Shown here in pieces: positions 1 through 5,465 of a stretch of DNA of 5,465 nt (position 1 is its first letter; each line of letters begins with the position of its first letter). The DNA lies in contig DHHN01000044.1 in the NCBI GenBank assembly GCA_002403295.1, positions 1 through 5,465 on the forward strand. The letters are read 5' to 3'. A program made the translations under genes and the position numbers. Source of the DNA: a bacterium UBP1_UBA4771. Its GTDB lineage: Bacteria; Krumholzibacteriota; Krumholzibacteriia; Krumholzibacteriales; Krumholzibacteriaceae. Under the pieces are notes generated by a model. That model was not told where the DNA came from. It made no database searches and saw only the letters and a list, made by a program, of their open reading frames with translations.

Positions 1-528
1 GTCCGGCTCGTGTCGAGCGGCTTTCTCCACGCGAACCTCGGCCATCTCTTCGTCAACATGTTCAGCCTCTACTCGTTCGGCGGATCTCTCGAAGCGGTAT
101 ACGGCGCCGCGCCGCTCGTCGCGATCTACTTCTCGGCGATTCTCGGGGGCGGCCTGCTTTCGCTGTGGCTCCACCGCGACGAGAACTACCGCGCCCTCGG
201 GGCCTCGGGGGGCGTCTGCGGCGTCGTCTACGCGGCGATCTTTCTCTTCCCGGGCGGGAGCGTGATGGTGTTTCCCCTTCCCGTTCCGATCCCGTCGTAC
301 GCGTTCGCGGTTCTCTTCATCTTCATCTCCTTTTTCGGGATGCGGGGACGATGGGGAAACATCGGCCACGACGCGCACCTCGGCGGCGCCGTCATCGGTC
401 TCGGCACGGCGACGGCGCTCTTTCCGGCGATCGTGGCGGAGAATCCGATCCTCTGGACCGTCGTGATGGCGCTCTCCGCGGGTCTCTTCGTCTATCTGTA
501 CAAGCGGCCGCGCGCCGCGGGAGGATGA
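1..528 (+). CDS. Rhomboid family intramembrane serine protease, 5'-truncated
   Basis: Rhomboids cut transmembrane substrates inside the lipid bilayer of the cytoplasmic membrane using a Ser-His dyad. The frame is open from base 1 to a TGA at 526-528, so 175 C-terminal residues are visible; the start and the first membrane helix lie outside the window. A GTG at base 10 is in frame but falls inside the conserved domain, so it is not the true start. Numbering from base 1: the TM2 motif H15-LFV-N19 matches the oxyanion His/Asn of GlpG-type rhomboids, the catalytic serine is S69 in GASG (66-70 region), and the catalytic histidine is H126 in DAHLGG. Hydrophobic segments lie near 14-30, 37-57, 66-85, 98-113, 122-142 and 148-167. 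The last follows the catalytic-His helix, suggesting one extra C-terminal helix beyond the six-helix core. The gene is probably co-transcribed with the aldehyde dehydrogenase 6 bp downstream. The substrate is unknown. The family call is firm. Confidence 0.93.
   Translation, partial: VRLVSSGFLHANLGHLFVNMFSLYSFGGSLEAVYGAAPLVAIYFSAILGGGLLSLWLHRDENYRALGASGGVCGVVYAAIFLFPGGSVMVFPLPVPIPSYAFAVLFIFISFFGMRGRWGNIGHDAHLGGAVIGLGTATALFPAIVAENPILWTVVMALSAGLFVYLYKRPRAAGG
519..525 (+). promoter_or_regulatory. Shine-Dalgarno of the aldehyde dehydrogenase, inside the end of the rhomboid gene
   Basis: GGGAGGA lies 9 nt before the ATG at 535 and abuts the upstream TGA stop (526-528). This supports 535 as the start rather than the out-of-frame ATGs at 525 and 528. 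Placement within the last rhomboid codons suggests translational coupling of the two genes (inference). Confidence 0.75.
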
Positions 529-534
529 TGCGCC

Positions 535-1902
535 ATGACGCTTCGCTCGATCAATCCGGCGACGGGGGAGCCGATCCGCGACTTCGCGGAAGCGTCGCCC
601 GGGGAGGCGGCGGCCGCCGTCGCGTCGGCCGAAGCCGCGTTCGCGCTCTGGAAAGAGACGGCGTTCGAAGAGCGCGCGGCGCCCATGAAACGCGCCGGGG
701 CGCTGCTCCGGGAGCGCGCCGCCGAATACGCGCGGCTGATGGCGCTCGAGATGGGGAAGCCCGTGAGGCAGGGGAGGGCCGAGATCGAGAAATGCGCGCT
801 CGTGTGCGAGTACTATGCCGAACGCGCCGCGTCCTTCCTCGCCCCCGAGCTCGTGGCGACCGACGCGCGCAAGAGCTACGTCGCGTTCCGCCCGCTCGGC
901 GTCATCCTCGCCGTCATGCCGTGGAATTTCCCCTTCTGGCAGGTGTTCCGCTTCGCGGCCCCCGCGCTCATGGCGGGAAACACCTGCGTTCTCAAGCACG
1001 CCTCGAACGTCTGCGGCTCGGCGCTCGCGATCGAGGACGTGTTCATGTCGTCGGGTATTCCCGCGGGGGCCTTTCGCACGGTGCTCGTGGGGAGCGCGGG
1101 CGTGGACGCGCTCGTCGCTCACCCGGCGGTTCGGGCCGTGACGCTCACGGGGAGCGCCCCCGCCGGGAGCGCCGTCGCCGCGCGCGCCGGATCGCTGCTG
1201 AAAAAAACCGTGCTCGAGCTCGGCGGGAGCGATCCGTACGTCGTGCTCGAGGACGCCGATCTCGCCGCCGCCGCGGAGATCTGCGCCGCGAGCAGGCTCA
1301 CGAACTCGGGCCAGAGCTGCATCGCCGCCAAGCGGTTCATCGTGCCGCGTCGCGTCGCGGAGCCATTCGCCGCGCTCCTCGTCGAGCGGATGCTCGCGCG
1401 CCGAACGGGCGATCCCCTCGACGAATCGACGGACGTGGGTCCGCTCGCGAGAGCCGATCTGCGCGAGGAGCTTCACCGGCAGGTCGCGGCGAGCGTCGCG
1501 GCGGGCGCCACGCTCCTCGCGGGCGGCGCGATTCCTCCGGGTCCGGGCGCGTTCTATCCCGTCACCGTTCTCTCCGGGGTGAAGAGGGGCATGCCCGCCT
1601 GCGACGAGGAGCTCTTCGGGCCCGTGGCGGCGATCGTCGCCGTCCGGGACGAGGAGGAAGCCATCGCCGTGGCGAACGACACGATCTTCGGCCTCGGCGC
1701 GGCGATCTTCTCGAGGGACGCCGCGCGGGCCGAGCGCCTCGCCGCGGAGCGGCTCGAAGCCGGCTCGTGCTTCGTCAACGCGTTCGTGAAGTCCGATCCG
1801 CGCCTCCCGTTCGGCGGCATCAAGGAGAGCGGATACGGGCGGGAGCTCTCGGCCTTCGGCATCCGGGAGTTCGTCAACGTGAAGACGGTGTACGTCGCGT
1901 AG
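535..1902 (+). CDS. NAD(P)-dependent aldehyde dehydrogenase, Sad/YneI-like succinate-semialdehyde dehydrogenase
   Basis: This protein of 455 residues belongs to the aldehyde dehydrogenase superfamily, which oxidises aldehydes to carboxylates with NAD(P)+ in the cytosol. All key residues are present: the oxyanion Asn N131 in PWNF, the cofactor-binding Lys K154 in VLKHAS, the TGS turn of the nucleotide-binding fold at 205-207, the general base E228 in LELGG, the catalytic C262 in GQSC, and E359 in EELFGP. The KHASNV segment, the ELGGSDPYVVL stretch and the C-terminal GGIKESGYGREL...FVNVKTV pattern closely resemble E. coli Sad (YneI), an NAD-preferring succinate-semialdehyde dehydrogenase of about 460 residues. 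Length and domain order are normal. If the substrate is succinate semialdehyde, the product is succinate for the TCA cycle, as in GABA or putrescine breakdown; no GABA transaminase is in the window, so substrate is inferred from family resemblance alone. It follows the rhomboid gene by 6 bp and ends in TAG, 18 bp from the convergent symporter stop. Confidence 0.95.
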   Translation: MTLRSINPATGEPIRDFAEASPGEAAAAVASAEAAFALWKETAFEERAAPMKRAGALLRERAAEYARLMALEMGKPVRQGRAEIEKCALVCEYYAERAASFLAPELVATDARKSYVAFRPLGVILAVMPWNFPFWQVFRFAAPALMAGNTCVLKHASNVCGSALAIEDVFMSSGIPAGAFRTVLVGSAGVDALVAHPAVRAVTLTGSAPAGSAVAARAGSLLKKTVLELGGSDPYVVLEDADLAAAAEICAASRLTNSGQSCIAAKRFIVPRRVAEPFAALLVERMLARRTGDPLDESTDVGPLARADLREELHRQVAASVAAGATLLAGGAIPPGPGAFYPVTVLSGVKRGMPACDEELFGPVAAIVAVRDEEEAIAVANDTIFGLGAAIFSRDAARAERLAAERLEAGSCFVNAFVKSDPRLPFGGIKESGYGRELSAFGIREFVNVKTVYVA

Positions 1903-1920
1903 AGCCTTCGGTCGGATGCG

Positions 1921-3264
1921 CTACTCCGACGGCGCTTCGATGCTTCCCTCCCAGAGGTACTTCTTCGTCTCGGCGGCGATGACGCCCGAAAGGACGATGA
2001 GGGAGAGGAGGTTCGGAATCGCCATGAGGGCGTTCGTGATGTCGGCGAATGACCACACGAGCCGGACGGTCGCGACGGATCCGAGCATCACGCAGACCAC
2101 CCAGAGCCACCGGTAATAGCGCACGTAGCGCGTCCCGAAGAGGTACTCGACGGCCTTTTCGCCGTAGTACGACCAGCCGAGGATCGTCGAGAAGACGAAG
2201 GTGAGAAGCCCGAAGGTCAGCACGATCGGCCCGACGACCGGTATCTGCGAGAATGCCTCCTTCGAGAGGACGGCGCCGTTGGCGCCGTCGATCCATTCTC
2301 CCGAGTTCACGAGCACGAGTCCCGTCATGGCGCACACGACGACGGTGTCCCAGAACGTTCCCGTCGACGAGACGAGCGCCTGCCGCACGGGGTTTTTCGT
2401 CTGCGCCGCCGCCGCCACGATGGGCGCGCTCCCGAGGCCCGATTCGTTCGAAAAGAGCCCCCGCGCGATGCCGTAGCGGATCGTTTCGCGCACGCCCGCC
2501 CCGATGAACCCCCCGACCGCCGCCTGCCCGGAAAAAGCGCCGTCGAGGATGAGGCGGAGCGTATGGGGCAGGCCGTGTATGTTCATGACGAGGATCGTCG
2601 CGCATCCGCCGACGTAGATGAGCGCCATGAGCGGCACGAGCCGCTCGCACCAGGCCGCGATCGATCTGATGCCGCCGAGGATGACGACCGCGGAGAGCGT
2701 CATGATAACGAGACCGGTGATCCACGTCGGCACGGCGAAGGTCTCCTTGGCCATCGTCGCGATCGCGTTCGACTGGACCATGTTGCCGATGCCGAACGCG
2801 GTGATGCACATGAGGAAGGCGAAGACGACGCCGAGCCAGCGCTGCTTCATGCCCCGCTCGAGGACGTACATCGGACCGCCCGCCATGAATCCTTCCTTGT
2901 TGACGACGCGGTACTTGATCGAGAGCACCGCCTCGGCGTACTTCGTTGCGATGCCGAAGACGCCCGTGATCCATATCCAGAACACCGCGCCCGGCCCGCC
3001 CGCCGCGATCGCCGTGCCGACGCCGATGATGTTGCCCGTTCCGATGGTCGAGGCGAGCGCCGTCGTCAGGGCGCCGAACTGGCTGATGTCCCCCGCGCCC
3101 TCGCGCGAGCGGCCGAGGGAGAGCCTGATCGCCTTGACGATGTACCGCTGGACGAACCGGAGCCTCACGGTGAGGAAGAGGTGCGTTCCGAGGAGCAGAA
3201 CGATCATCGGCGGGCCCCAGATCGCGTTGCCCCACGTCTCGAGGAGTTTTTCGACCGTTTCCAT
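1921..3264 (-). CDS. AGCS-family sodium:alanine/glycine symporter
   Basis: This 447-residue inner-membrane transporter imports alanine or glycine with Na+ (some members prefer glutamine; the substrate is not decided by sequence here). Family marks are clear: TIGTGNIIGVGTAIAAGG at about 73-90, in the unwound helix region typical of AGCS carriers; PGAVFWIW at 91-98; FMAGGPMYVLERG at 126-138; and the signature GLFSNESGLGSAP at 269-281, followed by an Ala-rich stretch. About ten or eleven hydrophobic segments are visible, for example near 16-36, 62-87, 91-116, 143-165, 177-198, 204-228, 296-320, 341-363, 383-403 and 410-432. Length is normal for the family. The reading frame stays open far upstream, antisense to tyrS. 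The ATG at 3264-3262 is chosen because it has a GGAGAGG ribosome site and a near-consensus promoter just before it, and because family homology begins there. It is convergent with the aldehyde dehydrogenase and divergent from tyrS. Confidence 0.96.
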   Translation of the reverse strand: METVEKLLETWGNAIWGPPMIVLLLGTHLFLTVRLRFVQRYIVKAIRLSLGRSREGAGDISQFGALTTALASTIGTGNIIGVGTAIAAGGPGAVFWIWITGVFGIATKYAEAVLSIKYRVVNKEGFMAGGPMYVLERGMKQRWLGVVFAFLMCITAFGIGNMVQSNAIATMAKETFAVPTWITGLVIMTLSAVVILGGIRSIAAWCERLVPLMALIYVGGCATILVMNIHGLPHTLRLILDGAFSGQAAVGGFIGAGVRETIRYGIARGLFSNESGLGSAPIVAAAAQTKNPVRQALVSSTGTFWDTVVVCAMTGLVLVNSGEWIDGANGAVLSKEAFSQIPVVGPIVLTFGLLTFVFSTILGWSYYGEKAVEYLFGTRYVRYYRWLWVVCVMLGSVATVRLVWSFADITNALMAIPNLLSLIVLSGVIAAETKKYLWEGSIEAPSE

Positions 3265-3268
3265 CGTT

Positions 3269-3275
3269 CCTCTCC
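3269..3275 (-). promoter_or_regulatory. Shine-Dalgarno that fixes the symporter start
   Basis: On the - strand GGAGAGG ends 4 nt before the ATG at 3264-3262 (GGAG alone gives 7 nt). It decides the start, because the same frame has no stop for several hundred codons upstream. Confidence 0.75.
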
Positions 3276-3290
3276 GCCGTAAATACGCGC

Positions 3291-3318
3291 ATTCTAGCAC
3301 AGGACCGGGCCAAGTCAA
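3291..3318 (-). promoter_or_regulatory. Sigma-70-type promoter of the AGCS symporter
   Basis: Read on the - strand, TTGACT (3318-3313) and TAGAAT (3296-3291) are separated by 16 bp. Each hexamer matches the consensus at five of six positions. A TG one base before the -10 (TGC-TAGAAT) makes it an extended -10 promoter. The predicted start is an A at about 3284, giving a short leader of about 20 nt that holds the ribosome site. This is the best promoter in the window. Confidence 0.8.
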
Positions 3319-3328
3319 ATCGTTTGGC
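3309..3328. promoter_or_regulatory. Dyad over the symporter -35 box, possible operator
   Basis: GCCAA (3309-3313) and TTGGC (3324-3328) form an inverted repeat with a 10-bp spacer. Nested in it is CAAA-TCG-TTTG (3316-3326). The dyad covers the -35 hexamer (3313-3318), where a repressor could block RNA polymerase. The arms are short enough to occur by chance and no regulator gene is nearby, so the operator role is only a suggestion. Confidence 0.25.
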
Positions 3329-3330
3329 GA

Positions 3331-3399
3331 GGCGCCCCCGCGAGGGGCCGGCGCCGGGGCGGGGGTGGGCGGATTTCTCTTGCCCGCCGCCCCGCCCCG
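3331..3399. repeat. G/C-tract segment with nested inverted repeats and a potential G-quadruplex
   Basis: This non-coding stretch between the two divergent promoters has three overlapping structures. First, CCCC (3336-3339) and GGGG (3344-3347) flank a GCGA tetraloop, with GGCGC-type arms (3331-3335 and 3350-3355) able to extend the stem past a bulge. Second, a perfect 10-bp inverted repeat pairs 3355-3364 with 3390-3399, with GGGC (3367-3370) and GCCC (3382-3385) pairing inside. Third, the + strand carries four G-runs (3344-3347, 3356-3359, 3361-3365, 3367-3369) with loops of 8, 1 and 1 nt, a near-canonical G-quadruplex pattern. Most of it lies upstream of the predicted tyrS transcript, so any action would be on DNA. 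It could also be plain compositional bias in a GC-rich genome. Confidence 0.5.
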
Positions 3400-3410
3400 T
3401 GGTTTATATA
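3380..3410 (+). promoter_or_regulatory. Candidate tyrS promoter
   Basis: TTGCCC (3380-3385) and TATATA (3405-3410) are separated by 19 bp, longer than ideal. The TTTATATA tract is the only AT-rich stretch directly before tyrS and would place the transcript start near 3417, with a leader of roughly 33 nt. Each hexamer matches the consensus at four of six positions. No T-box or other long leader structure fits in so short a leader. Confidence 0.45.
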
Positions 3411-3450
3411 GAAGCCTGAAACGACCGGCGGGAACGGAAGGGACCCGGCG

Positions 3451-4683
3451 ATGGCGAACGCGTACGACGTACTCAAGGAACGGGGGCTCCTCGAGCAGGT
3501 CACCGACGAGGCGAAGGTTCGCGCGATGCTCGATCGGCCGACGACCTGTTACGTCGGCTTCGATCCGACCGCGTCGAGCTTCCACGCCGGCAGCCTCGTT
3601 CCCATCATGGCGCTCGCGCACCTGCAGCGGGGCGGCCACCGCGTCATCGTCGTCGTCGGCGGCGGCACGGCGATGATCGGCGATCCGACCGACAAGACCG
3701 AAATGCGCCGGATCATGCCGGTGGAGGAGATCGACGCGAACGCGCGGGGCCTGCGCGCGCAGCTCGCCCATTTCATCGATTTTTCGGACGATCGCGCGAT
3801 CATGGTGGACAACGCCGATTGGCTCCGCCCGCTCAACTACATCGAGTTCCTCCGCGACGTCGGCCGCCACTTCAGCGTGAACCGCATGCTCGCCGCCGAA
3901 TCGTACCGCATGCGGCTCGAGACGGGGCTCAATTTCATCGAGTTCAACTACATGTTGCTCCAGGCGTACGATTACCTCGTGCTCTACCGGCGGTTCGGCT
4001 GCACGCTCCAGCTCGGCGGCAACGATCAATGGGGCAACATACTCGCCGGCGCCGATCTCATACGGCGCGTCGACGGCGGCGAGGCGGAGGCGCTCACCTT
4101 TCCGCTCCTCGTCACGGCGGCCGGCGCCAAGATGGGAAAGACGGAGAAAGGCGCCCTCTGGCTCGATGCCTCGCGCACATCCCCGTACGAGTACTACCAG
4201 TACTGGATCAACACGGACGACCGCGACGTCGGCCGCTTCCTTTCGTTCTTCACGTTCCTGCCGATGGACGAGGTGCGCCGTCTGTCCTCCCTCGGGGGCG
4301 AACGGCTCCGCGAGGCGAAGGAAGCGCTCGCGTTCGAGGCGACGAGGCTCCTCCACGGCGAGGGGGAAGCGGCGAGGGCGCGGGACGCCGCTCGTTCCCT
4401 CTTCGGCGGCGGAGACGGGATCGACGAAAGCGCCGTTCCGACGATCGAGATCGCGCGAAGCCGCTTCGCGGAAGGGATCCCGGCCTTCGCCCTCTTCGCC
4501 GACGCGGGGCTCGCGAAGACGAGAGGCGAGGCGAGGCGCCTCATCGCGCAGGGCGGCGCCTACGTCGACAACCGGCGCATCGAGGCCGTGGACGCCCTCG
4601 TCACGCTCGCCGACGCGCAGGGCGGCGCGCTGCTCTTGCGGGCGGGGAAGAAGAAATACATTCGCGTGAAGCTCGCGGAATGA
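3451..4683 (+). CDS. tyrS: Tyrosyl-tRNA synthetase
   Basis: This cytosolic class I aminoacyl-tRNA synthetase charges tRNA-Tyr with tyrosine using ATP; it is normally a homodimer. The 410 residues cover the full bacterial layout: Rossmann catalytic domain (about 30-225), KMSKS loop, helical anticodon domain (about 235-330), and a C-terminal S4 RNA-binding domain (about 343-408). The tyrosine-binding set is intact: Y34 and D38 in CYVGFDPTA, Y167/Q171/D174 in YMLLQAYD, and GGNDQWGN at 189-196. The HIGH motif reads HAGS (45-48) and the KMSKS motif reads KMGKT (227-231). The Gly in the latter is common in bacterial TyrRS; the Ala-Ser in the former is a less usual variant. The ATG at 3451 is preceded by GGAAGGGA (3436-3443) with a 7-nt spacer. 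The gene stands alone, divergent from the symporter and convergent with the glycosyltransferase. Confidence 0.98.
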   Translation: MANAYDVLKERGLLEQVTDEAKVRAMLDRPTTCYVGFDPTASSFHAGSLVPIMALAHLQRGGHRVIVVVGGGTAMIGDPTDKTEMRRIMPVEEIDANARGLRAQLAHFIDFSDDRAIMVDNADWLRPLNYIEFLRDVGRHFSVNRMLAAESYRMRLETGLNFIEFNYMLLQAYDYLVLYRRFGCTLQLGGNDQWGNILAGADLIRRVDGGEAEALTFPLLVTAAGAKMGKTEKGALWLDASRTSPYEYYQYWINTDDRDVGRFLSFFTFLPMDEVRRLSSLGGERLREAKEALAFEATRLLHGEGEAARARDAARSLFGGGDGIDESAVPTIEIARSRFAEGIPAFALFADAGLAKTRGEARRLIAQGGAYVDNRRIEAVDALVTLADAQGGALLLRAGKKKYIRVKLAE

Positions 4684-4734
4684 GCGCCGGCCGCCGGGGC
4701 GGGGCGCGCCGGCCCGGACGATCCTTCGAACGAA
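4684..4734. other. Convergent intergenic spacer with G/C-rich repeats, no clear terminator
   Basis: This 51-bp gap lies between the tyrS and glycosyltransferase stops. CCGGCCG (4687-4693) can pair with CGGCCCGG (4710-4717) apart from one bulged base, around a 16-nt G/C loop. GCGCCGGCC occurs twice as a direct repeat (4684-4692 and 4706-4714), and ATCCTTCGA occurs at 4721-4729 and again at 4737-4745, inside the glycosyltransferase end. No T-tract follows the stem on either strand, so a standard intrinsic terminator is not supported. The stem could still slow polymerase from both sides. Confidence 0.35.
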
Positions 4735-5465
4735 TCATCCTTCGAGAATTTCGGCGTAGAGGGCGGCGAGGTCGCTCGAGTATCTCCGCGCGTCGAAGAG
4801 CCGCTCGGCCCGCCGTCTTCCCGCCTCTCCGAACCGCTCGCGCAGTCCCCGGTCGGCGCCGAGCGCGAGGAGCGCCGCGGCGAGGCTCGCGCTCCTTCCG
4901 TGTTCGAAGACGAGTCCGTTGACGCCGTGCTCGACGATCTCCGGATTGCCGCCGACGTCGGAGACGACCGCGGGGATACCGAGGGCGAGCGCCTCGAGGG
5001 CGGTGTTGGAGCACGGCTCGGGCTCGATCGACGAGTTCACGACGACGTCGCATCGCGACATGACGTCGGCCGCGTCCGTTCGGAATCCGGGCATCGAAAA
5101 CCGGTCCCCGAAGACCGGATCGGCTTCGACCATGCGCCGCACGGCCGCTTCCTCGGGGCCGGCGCCCGCCATGATGAAGCGCGCGCGGGGATCCGCCGCG
5201 AGCACGGCGCGGGCGGCCTCGGCGAAGGTGAAGCATCCCTTCCATCTCTCGAAGCGCGCGAACCATCCGACGAGCATCCCGTCGGAGCGTTCCCGGGGAC
5301 GCGGCGCGTACGTATCGAGATCGATCCCGTCGTGGATCGTCAGGACCGTCTCGGCGGGGAGCCCCTCGGCGACGTAGTGCGCGCGCACCGCGTTCGAGAC
5401 GCAGAGAAAGCGCGCCACGCGCCGCGCGAGGAACCGGTGGAGCGGGGTGAGTCTGAAGAAGCCGC
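4735..5465 (-). CDS. Glycosyltransferase family 4 (GT-B fold), 5'-truncated
   Basis: GT4 enzymes transfer a sugar from a nucleotide-sugar donor, often in making lipopolysaccharide, capsule or other surface glycans, at the inner face of the cytoplasmic membrane. The frame is open from the TGA at 4737-4735 to the right edge, giving 242 visible residues. A GTG at 5418-5416 is in frame, but the preceding residues (GFFRLTPLHRFLARR) continue the family pattern, so the true start is outside the window. Numbering from that GTG: SNAVRAHYVAEGL (8-20), the linker TIHDGID (27-33), GWFARFERWKG (51-61, with K60 in the phosphate-contacting position of this family), MAGAGPEE (83-90), and the E-x7-E donor motif E134/E142 in EPCSNTALEAL, followed by SDVGGNPEIVEHG (153-165). 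The C-terminal Rossmann half is complete; the acceptor-binding N-terminal half is mostly missing, so sugar and acceptor cannot be inferred. It converges on tyrS. Confidence 0.94.
   Translation of the reverse strand, partial: GFFRLTPLHRFLARRVARFLCVSNAVRAHYVAEGLPAETVLTIHDGIDLDTYAPRPRERSDGMLVGWFARFERWKGCFTFAEAARAVLAADPRARFIMAGAGPEEAAVRRMVEADPVFGDRFSMPGFRTDAADVMSRCDVVVNSSIEPEPCSNTALEALALGIPAVVSDVGGNPEIVEHGVNGLVFEHGRSASLAAALLALGADRGLRERFGEAGRRRAERLFDARRYSSDLAALYAEILEG

Noticed and set aside
1899..1924. Imperfect inverted repeat GTAGAGC / GCGCTAC joining the two convergent TAG stops, with a C-TTCG-G inside the loop
   Set aside because: Seven pairs with one mismatch, largely produced by two TAG stops facing each other, and no T-tract on either side. 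Too weak to call a terminator.
165..1982. A 605-codon + strand frame overlapping the rhomboid and aldehyde dehydrogenase genes
   Set aside because: Its product is extremely Arg-rich and has no family pattern, while the overlapping frames carry intact catalytic motifs. Shadow frame.
1874..3313. A 479-codon - strand frame over the symporter
   Set aside because: Arg/His-rich translation in the wrong frame; its start is upstream of the symporter promoter -10. Shadow frame.
3411..3450. Possible T-box or tyrosine-sensing leader before tyrS
   Set aside because: The space between the candidate promoter and the start codon is about 33 nt, far too short for a T-box, and no terminator or specifier loop is present.
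1921..4356. An uninterrupted 811-codon frame on the - strand that continues past the symporter start through the intergenic region and antisense to most of tyrS
   Set aside because: Only the last 447 residues match a family. The upstream part is charged, low-complexity sequence antisense to a GC-rich gene, and the promoter and ribosome site for the symporter lie inside it. It is a composition artefact, not a fusion.
3819..4922. A 367-codon + strand frame running from tyrS over the convergent gap into the glycosyltransferase
   Set aside because: Arg-rich shadow of tyrS with no recognisable domain; it crosses the convergent gap only because stops are rare at this GC content.

Overview
The window is GC-rich bacterial chromosomal DNA. 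By eye it is about two thirds G+C, with strong G/C preference at third codon positions. It holds three complete genes and two genes cut by the window edges. All five belong to widespread families, and nothing in the window marks mobile DNA, a phage, a CRISPR array or an RNA gene. A near-consensus sigma-70-type promoter and clear Shine-Dalgarno sequences indicate a bacterium. The tyrosyl-tRNA synthetase is of the bacterial type. The lineage cannot be fixed from this window; a GC-rich Gram-negative group such as Deltaproteobacteria-like or FCB-like bacteria is a guess only.

Layout, left to right. (1) The 3' part of a rhomboid intramembrane serine protease lies on the + strand and runs in from the left edge. 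(2) Six bases later comes a complete Sad/YneI-type aldehyde dehydrogenase, probably NAD-dependent succinate-semialdehyde dehydrogenase, whose ribosome-binding site overlaps the end of the rhomboid gene. (3) After an 18-bp convergent gap there is a complete AGCS-family sodium:alanine/glycine symporter on the - strand. (4) A 186-bp divergent intergenic region follows, carrying a strong promoter for the symporter, a weaker one for tyrS, and an unusual G/C-tract segment. (5) A complete tyrS lies on the + strand. (6) After a 51-bp convergent gap, the C-terminal part of a GT4-family glycosyltransferase lies on the - strand and runs off the right edge.

The genes do not form one pathway. The symporter (amino acid import) and the SSADH-like enzyme (semialdehyde oxidation towards the TCA cycle) fit amino-acid catabolism but point towards each other and have separate promoters. 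tyrS is a housekeeping gene. The rhomboid and the glycosyltransferase are fragments of neighbouring transcription units. I found no convincing novel system. The most distinctive non-coding part is the symporter/tyrS divergent promoter region (3265-3450).
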